64,000 nt of DNA from Eucommia ulmoides (GCA_016647705.1 CM028328.1:39222501-39286500), one strand, 5' to 3'. Positions 46,336 to 56,966 are shown, numbered from the stretch's first letter. The notes: generated by a model not told the origin, from the letters alone. Numbers and translations: made by a program.

Positions 46336-46971
46336 AGGAAGGTTCCATAGTCATTATAAGGCTTCATTTTTGGGCCTTAAATGATGTCTAGGCCCTTGAT
46401 TCATTGGGCCTAGGGTGGTTTGTCCAGACTAATTGGATTTGGTGTAAATCCAAATCAAGCCCAATCCTTAAATCACCTTGTGATTTAGGGATTTTTCATG
46501 ACCTTTCCAAGCCTTTAATAAGGTGTCTTGGATTGTTTGTAGGTAATATTTGTTTTGGTATACGTAAATAGAACAATTGTTCTTCGTGTTAAATCGACAA
46601 GATTCAGGGGTTGTAAATGTTTCAAGGTTGGAGTGGGTAACTAAGTTAATTGTTTGAAATATCCTATAATTTAAGGGTAGTGGCTAATATTTATCTATAC
46701 TAAAGATGATTTGATAAAAATCAAACTTTGGTAAAGTCATTTTAGACTTATTTTAATCATGGAAAGTTTAAGGTTTACCTGAAACTTTTACTTAGCTGTA
46801 TCTTTTCAAATTCAACAGTTTTGTGTTTTTTTCATGTTTTTTTGTTGTTTTTGTATTGTATGTAGTGTGATCTTAGGTAGAAATTCATTCCCTTTAAACC
46901 TACGTATAAAGTTTATCCAAACGTGTACTCGATCCGACAGTGATTGGGCGGGACAAAATGAGATATCTACA

Positions 46972-47760
46972 TTCATCGCGGACAAGGGAACATATTGCCA
47001 CAAAGTCATGCCCTTTAAGTTGCATAAAGCTGAAGCCACGTGCCAGCGGCTCGTGAACAAAATGTTCAAGGATGAGATTGGAAAAACCATGGAGGTGTAT
47101 ATTGACGACACTCTACTAAGAGCTCCCGAGCTCCTGACCACATAACGCACCTCCAAGGCTAGTTCAATAAGCTCAGGGCTCACCGTATAAAGCTCAATCC
47201 CAATAAATACATCTTCGGAGTTTCTACGGGAAAGTTCCTTGGCTAAATGGTTTGCCAACATCGGATCGATGTGAATCCTGACCAGATAAGCACTATGTTC
47301 GGGATGATCTCACCCCATACAGAAATGAAAATATAAATGCTCACAGGAAGGCTCGCAGCCCTGAACCGTTTCATTGCTTATTCTTCAGAAACATGCCTAC
47401 CCTTCTTCAAGGTGCTTCGTGGAAAGAAAAATTTTGAATGGACGGAGGAATGTGAGATCGCATTCTAGGAACGAAAGAAGTATCTCTCCTCATGTCCCTT
47501 GCTCAGAACTCCAAAAAGAGGGAGGATGAGCTATACTTGTATATCTTGGCATCTACAATTGTAGTGAGTGTGGTGCTCGTAAGGGAAGAGGCTAGTATTC
47601 AGAGCCCGATGTACTACTCTAGAAGAGTTCTTACGGATGCTGAGACAAGGTACTCAAGGTTCAAGAAGCTCACTTATGCCCTATTTTTTGCCTCTAGGAA
47701 TCTAAGGCAATATTTTTAGGCACACACAATCGTCGTACTAACCAACCAGCCACCGAGGCA
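46972..47760 (+). pseudogene. Tat/Ogre-like pol remnant: RT (C-terminal part) and RNase H
   Basis: The frame begins abruptly at the LTR junction with TFIADKGTYCHKVMPFKL, followed by 'CQRLVNKMFKDEIGKTMEVY'. The catalytic motif is YIDD. The fingers of RT are missing on the left. After a stop near 47,145 the connection continues in pieces: 'LNRFIAYSSETCLPFFKVLR', 'ELYLYILASTIVVSVVLVRE', 'YSRRVLTDAETRYSRFKKL' (47,492-47,719). This is the first RNase H of a Ty3/gypsy Tat-type pol. Several stops and shifts make it inactive. Confidence 0.8.
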
Positions 47761-47981
47761 AGTCTTGCATTTACTTAATATCTCAGGGACAGCTCATGAA
47801 GTATGACCTAGAGATCGGGCGGTTCCTCATTGATTATCAACGAAGGATGCCCATCAAAAGCCAAGTCCTGGCCTACTTTATAGCCGAGTTCACTTTCCCC
47901 GATCGCTAGGAGGCACCCATCGATGACTAGAGAACTCAAGCCCCTGAGGAGCCTGGGACTTCGTCCAACCTGACTCACTAC

Positions 47982-48482
47982 TTGGGGCTGGGGATGTGTA
48001 AACTCTTTACCGATGGATTCTCTAACATAAACGATTGCAAGGCTGGAATGGTTCTCATGGCCTCGGACAAAGAAGAGGTAGAGTACGCCCTTAGGTCGAG
48101 GTTCTGGGCAATAAACAACGAGGTTGAGTATGCAACCCTACTTAGTAGACTCTGCCTGGTAAGAGACTTTAGTGTAAAAACCCTCTTAGTCTTTTGTGAC
48201 TCCCAACTCATGGTCAATCAGGTGAACGAGGATTACCTGGCCAAAGACCTGAGCATGACGGCTTATCTAGAAAGAGTGAAGACACTCATAGGAAGTTTAA
48301 AAAAAATCCAGGTGACCCAATTTCCCTGTGAAGATAACAGACATGCCGACGCCTTAGATAACCTTTCCTCAATAATTGAATGGACCTTGAAGAGGAGCTT
48401 ACCAATGGAGTATCTGGACTCAGTATCTGTACCGCAACCTCAGTTCAAATTGCCACTATTTGTGAGCTCACGAATGAGCTAA
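47982..48482 (+). pseudogene. Tat/Ogre-like second (archaeal-type) RNase H domain
   Basis: It begins 'LFTDGFSNINDCKAGMVLMA' and continues 'YALRSRFWAINNEVEYATLL' and 'LLVFCDSQLMVNQVNEDYLA'. The acidic residues of the fold (Asp in TDG, Glu in NNEVEY, Asp in CDSQ) and the later 'NRHADALDNL' are visible. A second RNase H after the first is a hallmark of Tat-lineage elements. The frame is open for 166 codons, the best preserved part of this pol. Confidence 0.85.
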
Positions 48483-49470
48483 CTTGGATGGATACGATCT
48501 GATAATATCTGGAACACGTTACTCTTCTGGAGAACAGCGTTGAGGCCTGAAGGATGTGCTACCAATCAACAAGGTATTCTAGCATTGACAGTGTCCTGTA
48601 TTGAAAATCCTTCCTAGGCCTATACTCCAAATGTCTTCGACCCGAGAAAGTCTAGTATGTATTAAGAAAAATCCACGAGAGGATATGTGGTAACCATTCG
48701 GGGGTAGATTCCTAGCATGAAAGGTGTTTTGAAAAGGATAATATTAGCTGAGGATTCTCGAGGACGCAATGGAGTTTGTAAAGGAATACGATAAGTGTAA
48801 GAGATTTTCTTTACACCTGTATGTCCCCCAACCCTCCTGGTACTGATGACCAGCCTCTAGGAGAGTATTGACCTACTTGGACCCTTCCTTTAGGGGTACC
48901 GGTTTGAGAGTTTCTCGTCGTGGCCATCAATTACTTCACAAAGTGGGTCGAGGCTGAGCCCTTGGCCTGCATCACAAAGGAGAAGATTTGAGATTTCGCA
49001 TGGAAGAGTTTGGTTTATAGCTATGGTATACCCAAGGCATTAGTGTCCAACAATAATACTCAATTCAACAACAATCTCTTTCACCGAATTCTGCTCTGGG
49101 TTAGGGATCCGAACACACTTTGCCTCGCCGGGTCATCCCTAATCTAATGGGCAAGTGGAGGTCATAAATCGAACAATATTGCATGGCCTAAAGACAAGAC
49201 TTGGCAAATAGAAAGACAGATAGGTAGATGAATTGTATCTAGTCCTTTAGGTGTATCGTACTACCTCAAGAACCCCTACTAGAGAAGACCATTTGCGATG
49301 ACGTTCGGATCTAATTCCATCATACCAGCAGAGTTCGGTACCCTGACCCTAAGAACAGTGGTGGTTTTTTACCAAGGTGAAAATGGCCATGTTGGCTTTA
49401 AATTTGGACCTCCTTGAATAGAGAATGAAACAAGCCCGTGTTCAACAAGCCTCTTATCAATTGCATGACT
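48483..49470 (+). pseudogene. Tat/Ogre-like integrase remnant
   Basis: Readable islands across shifting frames include a 'YDKCKRF'-type zinc-finger Cys region near 48,790 and a core with 'ESIDLLGPF' near 48,865. 'FASPGHPQSNGQVEVINRT' near 49,110-49,170 holds the catalytic Glu. 'LALNLDLLE' and 'RMKQARVQQASYQLH' near 49,395-49,465 form the tail. The DDE integrase would have joined element cDNA to the genome. The sequence abuts a Mutator-like remnant near 49,470. Confidence 0.8.
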
Positions 49471-49479
49471 TTGGCCTCC

Positions 49480-50022
49480 ATAATTGTCTACAGCATCCTC
49501 TTCATCATAAATAATTTCTTCATCTTCACTAATGTTTGCGTTCATCTCTTCAGCAGTCCACAATTCGATACTACTATCACTCTCATCTCCACTCTCAACC
49601 TCACTCTCAATCCTATTGCCCCTATCACTCCCACTGCCCCTATCACTCTCACTGCCCTGTTCTTCACCACTCTCATCACTACTGTCTATGATTACAGGTT
49701 CAACACGTTCTAGTGGACCCACATTTAATGGCACATTCAATTGTGACTTGATGAATAAATCAATATCAACAATCCAATGTTTACCATACAAGTCAAACAT
49801 TCGTAAAATAGCTCCATCAGTCATCACTTGCATTATTTTCCTAGATTTAGGCACTCAAGTGTAAATAGTCAATGAAAAACCTTGTTCAGTGGGTATCATG
49901 CCAGCAAACAGCATATCTATGGCATCTAACAGATCAAACAAGGCAAACTTATCGGCATCAATATTACCAATTGTACCAACTTCAGTCATATAATAACAAT
50001 GCAACTCAAATCTCAAATCCAT
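49480..50022 (-). pseudogene. Mutator-like element protein fragment (PB1-like N-terminus, acidic linker)
   Basis: The minus frame starts at ATG 50,022-50,020 with MDLRFELHCYYMTEVGTIGN, then 'IDADKFALFDLLDAIDMLF' and, after an in-frame TGA at 49,857-49,855, 'VPKSRKIMQVMTDGAILRMF' with 'YGKHWIVDID'. This is the layout of the PB1-like domain at the N-terminus of plant MuDR/MULE transposases: a short beta/alpha unit, then 'D.D...MF..Y....ID.Y'. A Ser/Asp/Glu-rich linker (about 49,570-49,690) follows, as usual. The transposase core and zinc finger are missing because the left side joins Tat-type sequence. The PB1-like family name is from memory and was not searched. Confidence 0.55.
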
Positions 50023-50680
50023 AACTCTGCATGATGTAAACCATGCATAATGTAAACAAAAAGAAGACAACTTCACAATAAGAAAAAACAAATTAACACA
50101 AACAAACCTCCAAGTAAAACCAAAACCCTAACTAACCAACTGAGGAACAATACAAACACAAAATAAAACACAAATAACACTTGAACATAATAAACAACCA
50201 ACCAGTACCACCTTCAATGTTACTCAACCAAAGAACATCAAAAGACGAAAAAAGAAAAAAAAAACGAATATGCATCCACAAAACCCTCGAACCAAAATAG
50301 AAAAAACTAGGGCAACAATGGTACGAACCATACGTATTCGACGCAATTAAACATCAATGCAAACCAAAATCTTCAAAATCGCAATTTTGAAGTGCAAAAT
50401 GAAAAAAAAAAAGGTTTACAAAAACAGCGATGGAGCTTTCGTACCTTGAATGTAACAGCAGTTACGCGACAATCTTGCACAATCTAGCAAAAATCTATTG
50501 TCTTGGCCTCAAAACCTTCGAAATTTCACTCCATCATCCTTGTTCTTCGTGTGTGGTTCTCTCAAGCTCCCTCCTAACTGTCGTTTGGTTTTCCAAGAAT
50601 GATCAACGTTCTGAGAGTAAGAGAAAGGCTAAGGGCAAGTTGGTAATTGCACATCTCATGTTTTTTTTATAATTTTTTTA
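50023..50680 (-). other. 5' region of the Mutator-like element, non-coding
   Basis: It lies between the fragment's start and the putative terminal inverted repeat. The small plus-strand frame at 50,430-50,672 has no recognisable domain. Confidence 0.4.
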
Positions 50681-50815
50681 TGTCAGGTTTAGTAAGGGCA
50701 AAATGGTAAATTCATTAAAAAAAAACTCTGACAGGGGGTCGCCGTGGTAGTTTTGAAAGTTAGGGAATGTATGTGGAATATCACTATAGTTGAGAGGGTG
50801 TAAGTGATATTAACC
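50681..50815 (-). repeat. putative Mutator-like terminal inverted repeat (right end only)
   Basis: Read on the minus strand it begins GGTTAATATCACTTACACCC at 50,815 and continues with 'CTCAACTATAGTG...CC.TAACTTTCAAAACTACC'. Plant MULE ends commonly have this style of short CACTT/CCCTCAACT phrases. The opposite end is lost, so this rests on resemblance and position only. Confidence 0.4.
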
Positions 50816-51529
50816 TTTTAAACATTTATAACCGATAGTTTGAGTGATGGGAAAAATATTTTTAATTAAATTCTTGTTTCCAAACACTAATCTAACTGTT
50901 CCAAAATAAAACATTGTGTTCCAAATTGTCGTCTTTAAAAAATATAAAACGGTTAGAACCGTGTAGGGATAATAATATTAATTCTCTATATTTGAACCAA
51001 AATCACGAGCTTAACATTTATGCCGCCTCTGTCAAGCTTTTCTAGATCTAGGAAAAAAGTTCAATAGCTTTCAATATCACAACTACAATGTCAACTTTGC
51101 ACCCTCAAGTTGACAATATGTTTCGCTTTTAAAATTTATATATTGTGCATAAAAGATCCAATTGACCTAATCCGAACAATGTATCATGGAAAATACTATT
51201 TTTTCTAGGGGTGCTTACCAAGCAATTCCAAAAAGCTATTAAAATTACCAATTAAACTCAGCAACTTTTTCGGTGAACCGATTAGTCCTTATGGCATTTT
51301 CCTTACTAAAATGTCCATATTTAATGTGTCACTTCATAACATCATGTAATCAACTCCCTATAATGCGGAACTAATTTAGGTAACATGCGATCATAAAAGG
51401 TAGAAAAAAAATATTTGTTTTAATCTCAATCCGAGCATAAAACAACAAAATGTTTACATATTAATTATGTGTGAATAATTCTCTTTAAAATGAGATATCA
51501 ATCACATTTTTTTGAGCTGTCTATCATAA

Positions 51530-51900
51530 TAAATATGAATGTTACATGTAACATTTATTACTTAGACCATGTTACATGTAACATTTACTTACGATCGTCT
51601 CTCTTTAAAATGTTAGTTGTTAAATGTAACATTTTAACAAATTATTGAATTATATTTCATGTAAATATTACATCTAACATCTTATAGTTCTTGTGGCATC
51701 ATTGTTAAATGTAATATTCGGTATTTGATATTAATATTTTTTTTAGAATTCTAAATTAGGATAGATGTGGATATTATATATAACATTAAATGTGATATTA
51801 TCATGTGTATCTCGTGATTGTTGAATATAATATACAATGTAATAGAAAACTAAAAAATCTGAAAGTATCATGTTGAATGTAACTTGAATGTAAAAACTGA
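51530..51900. repeat. cluster of TGTTACATGTAACA palindromes
   Basis: Two perfect 16-bp palindromes ATGTTACATGTAACAT lie 30 bp apart (51,539-51,554 and 51,569-51,584). Related forms follow, such as GTTAAATGTAACAT near 51,625, ATTACATCTAACAT near 51,668, GTTAAATGTAATATT near 51,704 and ATAACATTAAATGTGATATT near 51,780. Confidence 0.65.
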
Positions 51901-52017
51901 AACTAATGAAAAAAATAGTAAATTTGATATCGTTTTGATGATCTTATTTAGACGAATTTGAATATATAATTAGATTGTGAAAAAAATATATACAACAACA
52001 GTTATTTTAGTTTTAAT

Positions 52018-52135
52018 AAAATGATTTTGTTGTATATGGAAACTCTCAATCCCTATTATCTTTCAAGGAACTCAAATAAAATAATTTTGTTAAATATGAA
52101 AACTTCTAATCCCCGTAGATCTAGTGGGGGCAAAT
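52018..52135. repeat. 60-bp tandem duplication
   Basis: AAAATGATTTTGTTGTATATG at 52,018 recurs in diverged form at 52,078 (quoted in part), followed in both by AAAACT.(T/C)(T/C)AATCCC. Confidence 0.65.
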
Positions 52136-52609
52136 CTATCAATGGAAAATATAAGAATTTGGGGACTGCACCATGCATGTAAAATGTGTTATAGGAGTTC
52201 TTCGTTTATTATCAAATTAGTGGAATTAACCAATAATTTAATTTCTAATTTGGGTCCTCCCGGTATTTTTCATTTCTTTCTATTGATAACATGATTGATT
52301 ATTTTTTTTCCCATTTTAAAATGAAATATTTTTTAACTCAAACAATAGTATGCCCTTTAAAATATCATCAATTATATTCCCCGTTTTTATTTTAAATTGT
52401 ATAAAGAATTATTTTGTAAATTGTAAGGCATGATTTGAAATGAGTAACTGATAATGTTAGAAAGTAGATCATCAAAAATAGTGTCTTAAGATTCAGAATG
52501 TGATATTCCTTAAATTTTGGTTCACGTAAAATAATACATTGTGGGTAGAATTGTCGGTGTTTCACTTTTTGTGTGAGAATTAATAGTGTTTCAACTGAGA
52601 GAATTTTCG

Positions 52610-53119
52610 CAAAGTAACGACTAGAAAATTATTGCACATACCAAGGTATACCTCTCTTTGTATTATTTATAGAAAATGAAGGACTTGTTGGATAAGTCTT
52701 CCATGAATCATGGTCAATCCCCATTAATGCCCCGGATTTGGTGCGATTAAGGAATTAATGGGGCCGTTATATTTGAACTATAATTGCTAATTCCATATAT
52801 AAAGGTTAGTTATAACGACCCCCAAGCACAGGATATGCCCCGAGCTGGGACTAATATGGCGCTATCCTCGGTGGTCCCAAGGACAAACTAGTAGTGTAGC
52901 CGAGCCTATGTTCTTGGTTAAGGCTTACCATCTGATCGACATTGTTCACACCTTTAATTTTCTTTGGGTGCTAGGTAGTATCCTCGGTTACCAATTGATT
53001 GATATGGAGTCACGTGCTTGGCACGTGGATATAACCAAATGTGCTCAGGAACATGTGCTCTAAACATGAGTTTGTCCTTACATGCGGCAGCCTTTTGAGT
53101 TAGTCAGAAAAATCCCTGA
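52610..53119 (+). repeat. left LTR of a small element of unknown class
   Basis: It is a direct repeat of 55,811-56,326. Shared blocks include GTCTTCCATGAATCATGG, CCAAGCACAGGATATGCCC, GTCCCAAGGACAAACT and GTCAGAAAAATCCC at the end. A TATA-like CATATATAAAGG lies at about 52,794. The exact left boundary is not defined because the other copy is truncated there. Confidence 0.7.
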
Positions 53120-53912
53120 TCAGATACCTCCTATTTTAGAGGTTCGAGGTTGGAGGGGCTCAAGAATACTTACTCTCAGGTGGACAAAAATCCGAAGAAG
53201 TGTGCTAGGGAGATGTTAATTGGTCACAACGTCTTGGGCTTGGTGATAATAAAAAATTTAAAAAATGCATTGTATCAAAAATTGCACCCAAAAATATACC
53301 GTGCGTTGAATACATGGAATGATTGGATTGGAAGAGTCCTTTCATTTGCACAGTGATGACAAACATTCCCTAGCAAGACAATCTTAGTATTTCAATAGAG
53401 GGTCCCCCTTATTGGGCCCTTATGCATACTCGAGTTTTTGTATAATCTACTCTGAAAGCTTTTGATTTTTTTAGTGATTACTTTTAGATTCCAATGACGA
53501 TTCCTCTTGATTCTGGTAAGGTCTCGAGTTTTTGGTTTGTCCATACTTTTTTTTTCCTTCATTTATATTCGTGTAGATTTTACTTTAAGTTTTTTCTCCC
53601 TTTTCATTTCTTTCTTTGTTGTTTACTGACGATCTCTATTCATTTTTCGTTTTCCAGTTGTCTTCTTCGATGATGCCTAGGAAGTCAATTCTCATATTGT
53701 GACTAGTGGTTTGGATTTCATCATTGAAGAGGTGGTTGAATCTTTAGGCCTAGCCAACTTGAGTTTGCAAGCTAGTGATAGGATTGGCCCTTCTGTTAAG
53801 CTTGACACTGTTATCGGTACTATACCCTTATCCTAGAGGGAAGAGTCTCATTCCGAGCCTTCTGCTCAGGATAAGGGTGCCTCCATTTTTTTTTATTTCT
53901 TCGAATTGGCGA
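53120..53912 (+). other. interior of the small LTR element, no recognised domain
   Basis: The stretch is about 790 bp. A possible small intron (GTAAGG...TTTTCCAG, about 53,516-53,657) separates two short frames. The second reads 'VTSGLDFIIEEVVESLGLAN' and then stops. I recognise no gag, pol or host domain. The size suggests a non-autonomous element. Confidence 0.4.
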
Positions 53913-54239
53913 TGTACGCTGAGGATTTACACCCTTGAAGTATATGATTACTCGCAAGTGTACGAGGTCAAAATTTTAGTATAGTGTGATCGTGAAAGAT
54001 CGGGTTATCGTATCCACAGGGATTGGTGTCGTTACTATCGAATACCGCGTTTATCGTGACCTAATTTTATCTAGGTGAAAAACAAATGTATTTAATTAAC
54101 TAAACTAATACTAATATATCATAAATTAACTACATTAATATGCTAATATATTTTAGGGTGAAGAATTGCCTAGGGATTAACGTGTTTACAAATACATGTT
54201 CGATTCCGATTTACCCACGTTTACGGTGTTCGACCTATT

Positions 54240-54570
54240 TGACAACCTCAGTACATAAACTCCACCGCCACCTCTCCCGAGTGTAAGACGGGGGAATACA
54301 TGACTTCGAGTCAACGAAGAAGTCCCCCTCAACGTCTTAACGACTCTAGGTCACGTGAGTCTTGCCCAGCGTCATTAATTGCACATAATCTAACTCCTTC
54401 CCGGGTTATTGGATCGTCGCGTTGTATTTACCCTATCGACAATCTTCGTTCTAAAACTCCATCGCCACCTCTCCCGAGTATAAGACGAGCGATGTTATGC
54501 AACTTCGAGTCAACGAAGAAGTCCCTCTCAACGTCTTAACGACCCTAGGTAGCGTGAGTCTTGCCCCAAC
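54240..54570. repeat. internal duplication in the solo LTR, unit about 190 bp
   Basis: TCCACCGCCACCTCTCCCGA followed by GTCAACGAAGAAGTCCC at about 54,263-54,330 recurs as TCCATCGCCACCTCTCCCGA with the same follower at about 54,458-54,525. Both are followed by CTCAACGTCTTAACGA. Confidence 0.75.
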
Positions 54571-55129
54571 GTTATCGATTGTCCACGATTCAAACCCTGA
54601 CTGAGTTATAGAATCGTGGTGTTTGTTTATCCAAATCTGAATCTGGGGTTTGTCAAAACCCCGTATTCTCCATTTATCTAACTAAGCATGATAAACAAAC
54701 AATACGATAAATACAATCAAACTACGAAGAACAATCACAAACAAAACACCGAAATCATACAAACAACGTATTTATAAATATAATGTTAATCCCTACTACA
54801 ATCCATATTTAACTCATAGCCATAGCTGCATATATAATAAAATAACGAGCTAAACATGTTCATATGATCCTAAGATAAAGAAATACGGAAAAACAATCGA
54901 AGAACTTAGCCTCGTCTGAAGATAAACCGTTGAGAATGTTCAACGATCGATTCGCCGTCTTCTCTACTTCGAGATGTGAGATCCACCTCTAAAACTTCTA
55001 AACCTAGGCCTAAATATAGCTAAAGGTGCCCAAATAGCCGGGGGGGTGGGGGTTCACAAGGAGAGGAGATGGAATAGTATTTATAGCCAAAATATCTCAA
55101 AATATCTGATAAATATCAAGGTTGTGTCA

Positions 55130-55600
55130 GGGGTTTTCACCTAGGCACAGGGTTTTTTGCCTAGGCAGAGGTAGGTCAGTTAACTTTTTGACGCTTTTCC
55201 GCCTAGGCGGTGGAATTCTCACATAGGCAAAGGAACTGCAAGTTTGCATTTTGTTTTTACTGTAACTTCTTCATCCGAATTCCGATTGAGGTGATTAAAA
55301 AACCTATGGAAAGCTAAGAAAAGGATTTACAACTTGCATGTTTTGAGTGTTTCCAAAATCGGATTCAATTGTAGTAAAAAATAGTTTTGAAGTTACAGCA
55401 CCTGTACCAGCTTTGCAGGTTTGGTGACCGCCTAGGCGAAGAAGTAGGCGGTGGACTTGAAAATGTTTCTACTGGGGTTTCCGCCTAGGTGGAGGAATTT
55501 CTTGCCTAGGTGGTGAGCTGTCAGTAGCCTTTTGTCATTCTCAGCATCTTCATTGCCTAGGTGGAGGTTTGGACACCTAGGCGGTAGGCTTCTTTCATAT
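55130..55600. repeat. array of CCGCCTAGGCGG palindromes
   Basis: The perfect 12-bp palindrome CCGCCTAGGCGG occurs at 55,199-55,210. Related CCTAGGCG, CCTAGGTGG and CCTAGGCA forms recur about ten times through 55,590. The matching segment of the LTRs at 32.3 and 36.4 kb has CACCGCCTAGGTGGTG. Confidence 0.85.
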
Positions 55601-55810
55601 TTTTGCCCCCTTACTTGTTTATCCACTGTAACTTCGACTCGCCTTTGGTTCGATCTCATCATTTTCGCTCCAGTTTTCCATCTTTTTGCTCCACACACCT
55701 GATTTAATACAAAAAGATAAAAAGTAATTAAAACATAATAAAATACTATATAAACGCTCGAAAACTAAGTTAATTCAGTTTGGAAATACGTAGGTAAATC
55801 ACACCCATCA

Positions 55811-56326
55811 GGCGGCAAAGTAACAACTAGGGAATTAACGAATGTACCTGGCTAGACCCTCTTTATAGAATGTATAGGAGATAGAGGACTTGCTTGGTAA
55901 GTCTTCCATGAATCATGGCGAATCCTCATTAATGTCTTAGATTAGGTGAGATTATGTTATTAATGGACCGTTACATTTGAACCATAAACCGCTGATTCCA
56001 TATATGAGCGGTAGTTGTAACGGCTCCCAAGCACAGGATATGCCCTGAGGTGGGAGTAATACGAGGCTATCTTCGATTGTCCCAAGGACAAACTCGTAGT
56101 GTAGCTGAACCTATGTTCTTGGTTAAGGCTTACCTTCTGATCAACGTTGTTCTCACCTTTAATTCTCTTCGAGTACCAATCAGTATCCTTAGTTACCAGT
56201 TGATGGGTTTGGGCTTACATGCTAGGCACGTGGATATCAACCAAAGGTGCTTGGGAACTCGTGCTCTGCATGTAAATTTGTCCTTACATGTGACAACCTT
56301 TTGAGATGGTCAGAAAAATCCCCCAC
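55811..56326 (+). repeat. right LTR of the small element
   Basis: It is collinear with 52,610-53,119. Its left edge joins the Athila-like solo LTR. It ends GTCAGAAAAATCCCCCA. Many substitutions separate it from the left copy. Confidence 0.7.
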
Positions 56327-56586
56327 AAGTAATTTAATAATCCATTTTATTTCTAAATAGAAAAATATTTTAGACTGTTATCAAAGTTTAACTTGATAAA
56401 TAATCGAATTTCATATTAGAATTTAATAATAGGAGGGTGTAATTTACCGCAATTAAGAAGTTTAGGGGTCAAATATACAACTAAATATTAATTATGAGGT
56501 GCAAAGTGAACTTTCCTCCACACCTATCGCCTATAAACACAAGGAATCAGACAACCCTAGCTCCCCACACCTCACCTCGTATTACG
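56327..56586 (+). promoter_or_regulatory. promoter region of the BBE-like gene
   Basis: Sequence before the first part of the gene. A TATA-like TATAAAC lies at 56,532-56,538 and is followed by a CT-rich stretch. This puts transcription start downstream of the ATG at 56,494, so that ATG is probably not the real start. Confidence 0.45.
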
Positions 56587-56966
56587 ATAAGGGTTTCTCC
56601 TCGTAGTCTTTTTCTCCTCCTACTATCTTTCTACATTTCCCTCTCTAAAGCCACACTTCCCGTTCCCGTCTATAAAAGCTTCGTTCATTGCCTAACTAAA
56701 AAGCTCCCCCCAAACGATCAACTCTCCTCCATATTCTACAGCACCAGCAGCCCCTCATACACCCCCTTATTACAATCCTACATCCGTAACCAACGTTACA
56801 ACAAATCTACAACCCCTAAACCCGCCATTATCGTGACCGCACACACCGGCCACCATGTTCAGGCGGCGGTGGTCTGCGCCAAGGATGCCGGGGTCCACAT
56901 CAAGATCCGAAGCGGCGGGCATGACTACGAGGGCCTGTCTTACGTGTCAAAGGACCCCTTCATCAT
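56494..56966 (+). pseudogene. BBE-like FAD-linked oxidase, first part (interrupted)
   Basis: This is the N-terminal part of a berberine-bridge-enzyme-like oxidase, a secreted flavoprotein family that oxidises alkaloids, cannabinoids, monolignols or oligosaccharides; the substrate here is unknown. A hydrophobic signal segment (RSLFLLLLSFYISLSKA) is followed by 'YKSFVHCL' and the FAD-binding start, including PAIIVTAHTGHHVQAAVVCA. IRSGGHDYEGLSYVS follows, with the His that binds FAD covalently. The frame is open from ATG 56,494 to 56,966, where a copia element enters after codon ATC. The likely original start is the in-frame ATA at 56,587, directly before RVSPRSLF. The rest resumes at 63,368. 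Confidence 0.85.
56962..56966 (+). other. target-site duplication ATCAT (left)
   Basis: ATCAT directly precedes the 5' LTR and is repeated at 63,368-63,372. Confidence 0.95.

Larger units (their letters stand above)
44901..46971 (-). repeat. Tat/Ogre-type LTR on the minus strand
   Basis: On the minus strand it starts TGTAGATATCTCATTTTGTC at 46,971. It is collinear with the interrupted LTR 11,720-12,797 plus 25,837-26,120. It joins the Tat-type pol remnant on the plus strand at 46,971/46,972 without any polypurine tract in the right direction, so the two belong to different insertions or a rearrangement. Confidence 0.65.
50816..52609. other. AT-rich intergenic DNA with palindrome cluster
   Basis: No gene is seen. 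It contains repeated ATGTTACATGTAACAT palindromes (51,539 and 51,569) with decayed relatives to about 51,900, and a 60-bp tandem duplication at about 52,018-52,135 (AAAAT(G/A)ATTTTGTT units). Confidence 0.5.
53913..55810 (-). mobile_element. Athila-like solo LTR
   Basis: Its reverse complement aligns with the LTRs of the element at 32,009-37,555, with the same order of CTCGGGAGAGGTGG-type blocks, TTAGCTCATTTT-like region and final ATTTACACC. The proposed ends are TGTACGCTGAGG and CACACCCATCA, flanked by GGCGA and GGCGG, a 4-of-5 match as target duplication. No interior is present. It sits inside the small LTR element. Near 55,130-55,600 it has repeated CCGCCTAGGCGG motifs. Confidence 0.7.

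Noticed and set aside
46812..47261. 149-codon minus-strand frame
   Set aside because: It is antisense to the Tat-type RT and crosses the LTR junction.
49438..49864. Ser/Leu-rich and Thr-rich plus-strand frames opposite the Mutator-like fragment
   Set aside because: They are the antisense of the Asp/Glu/Ser-rich linker and carry no independent signal.
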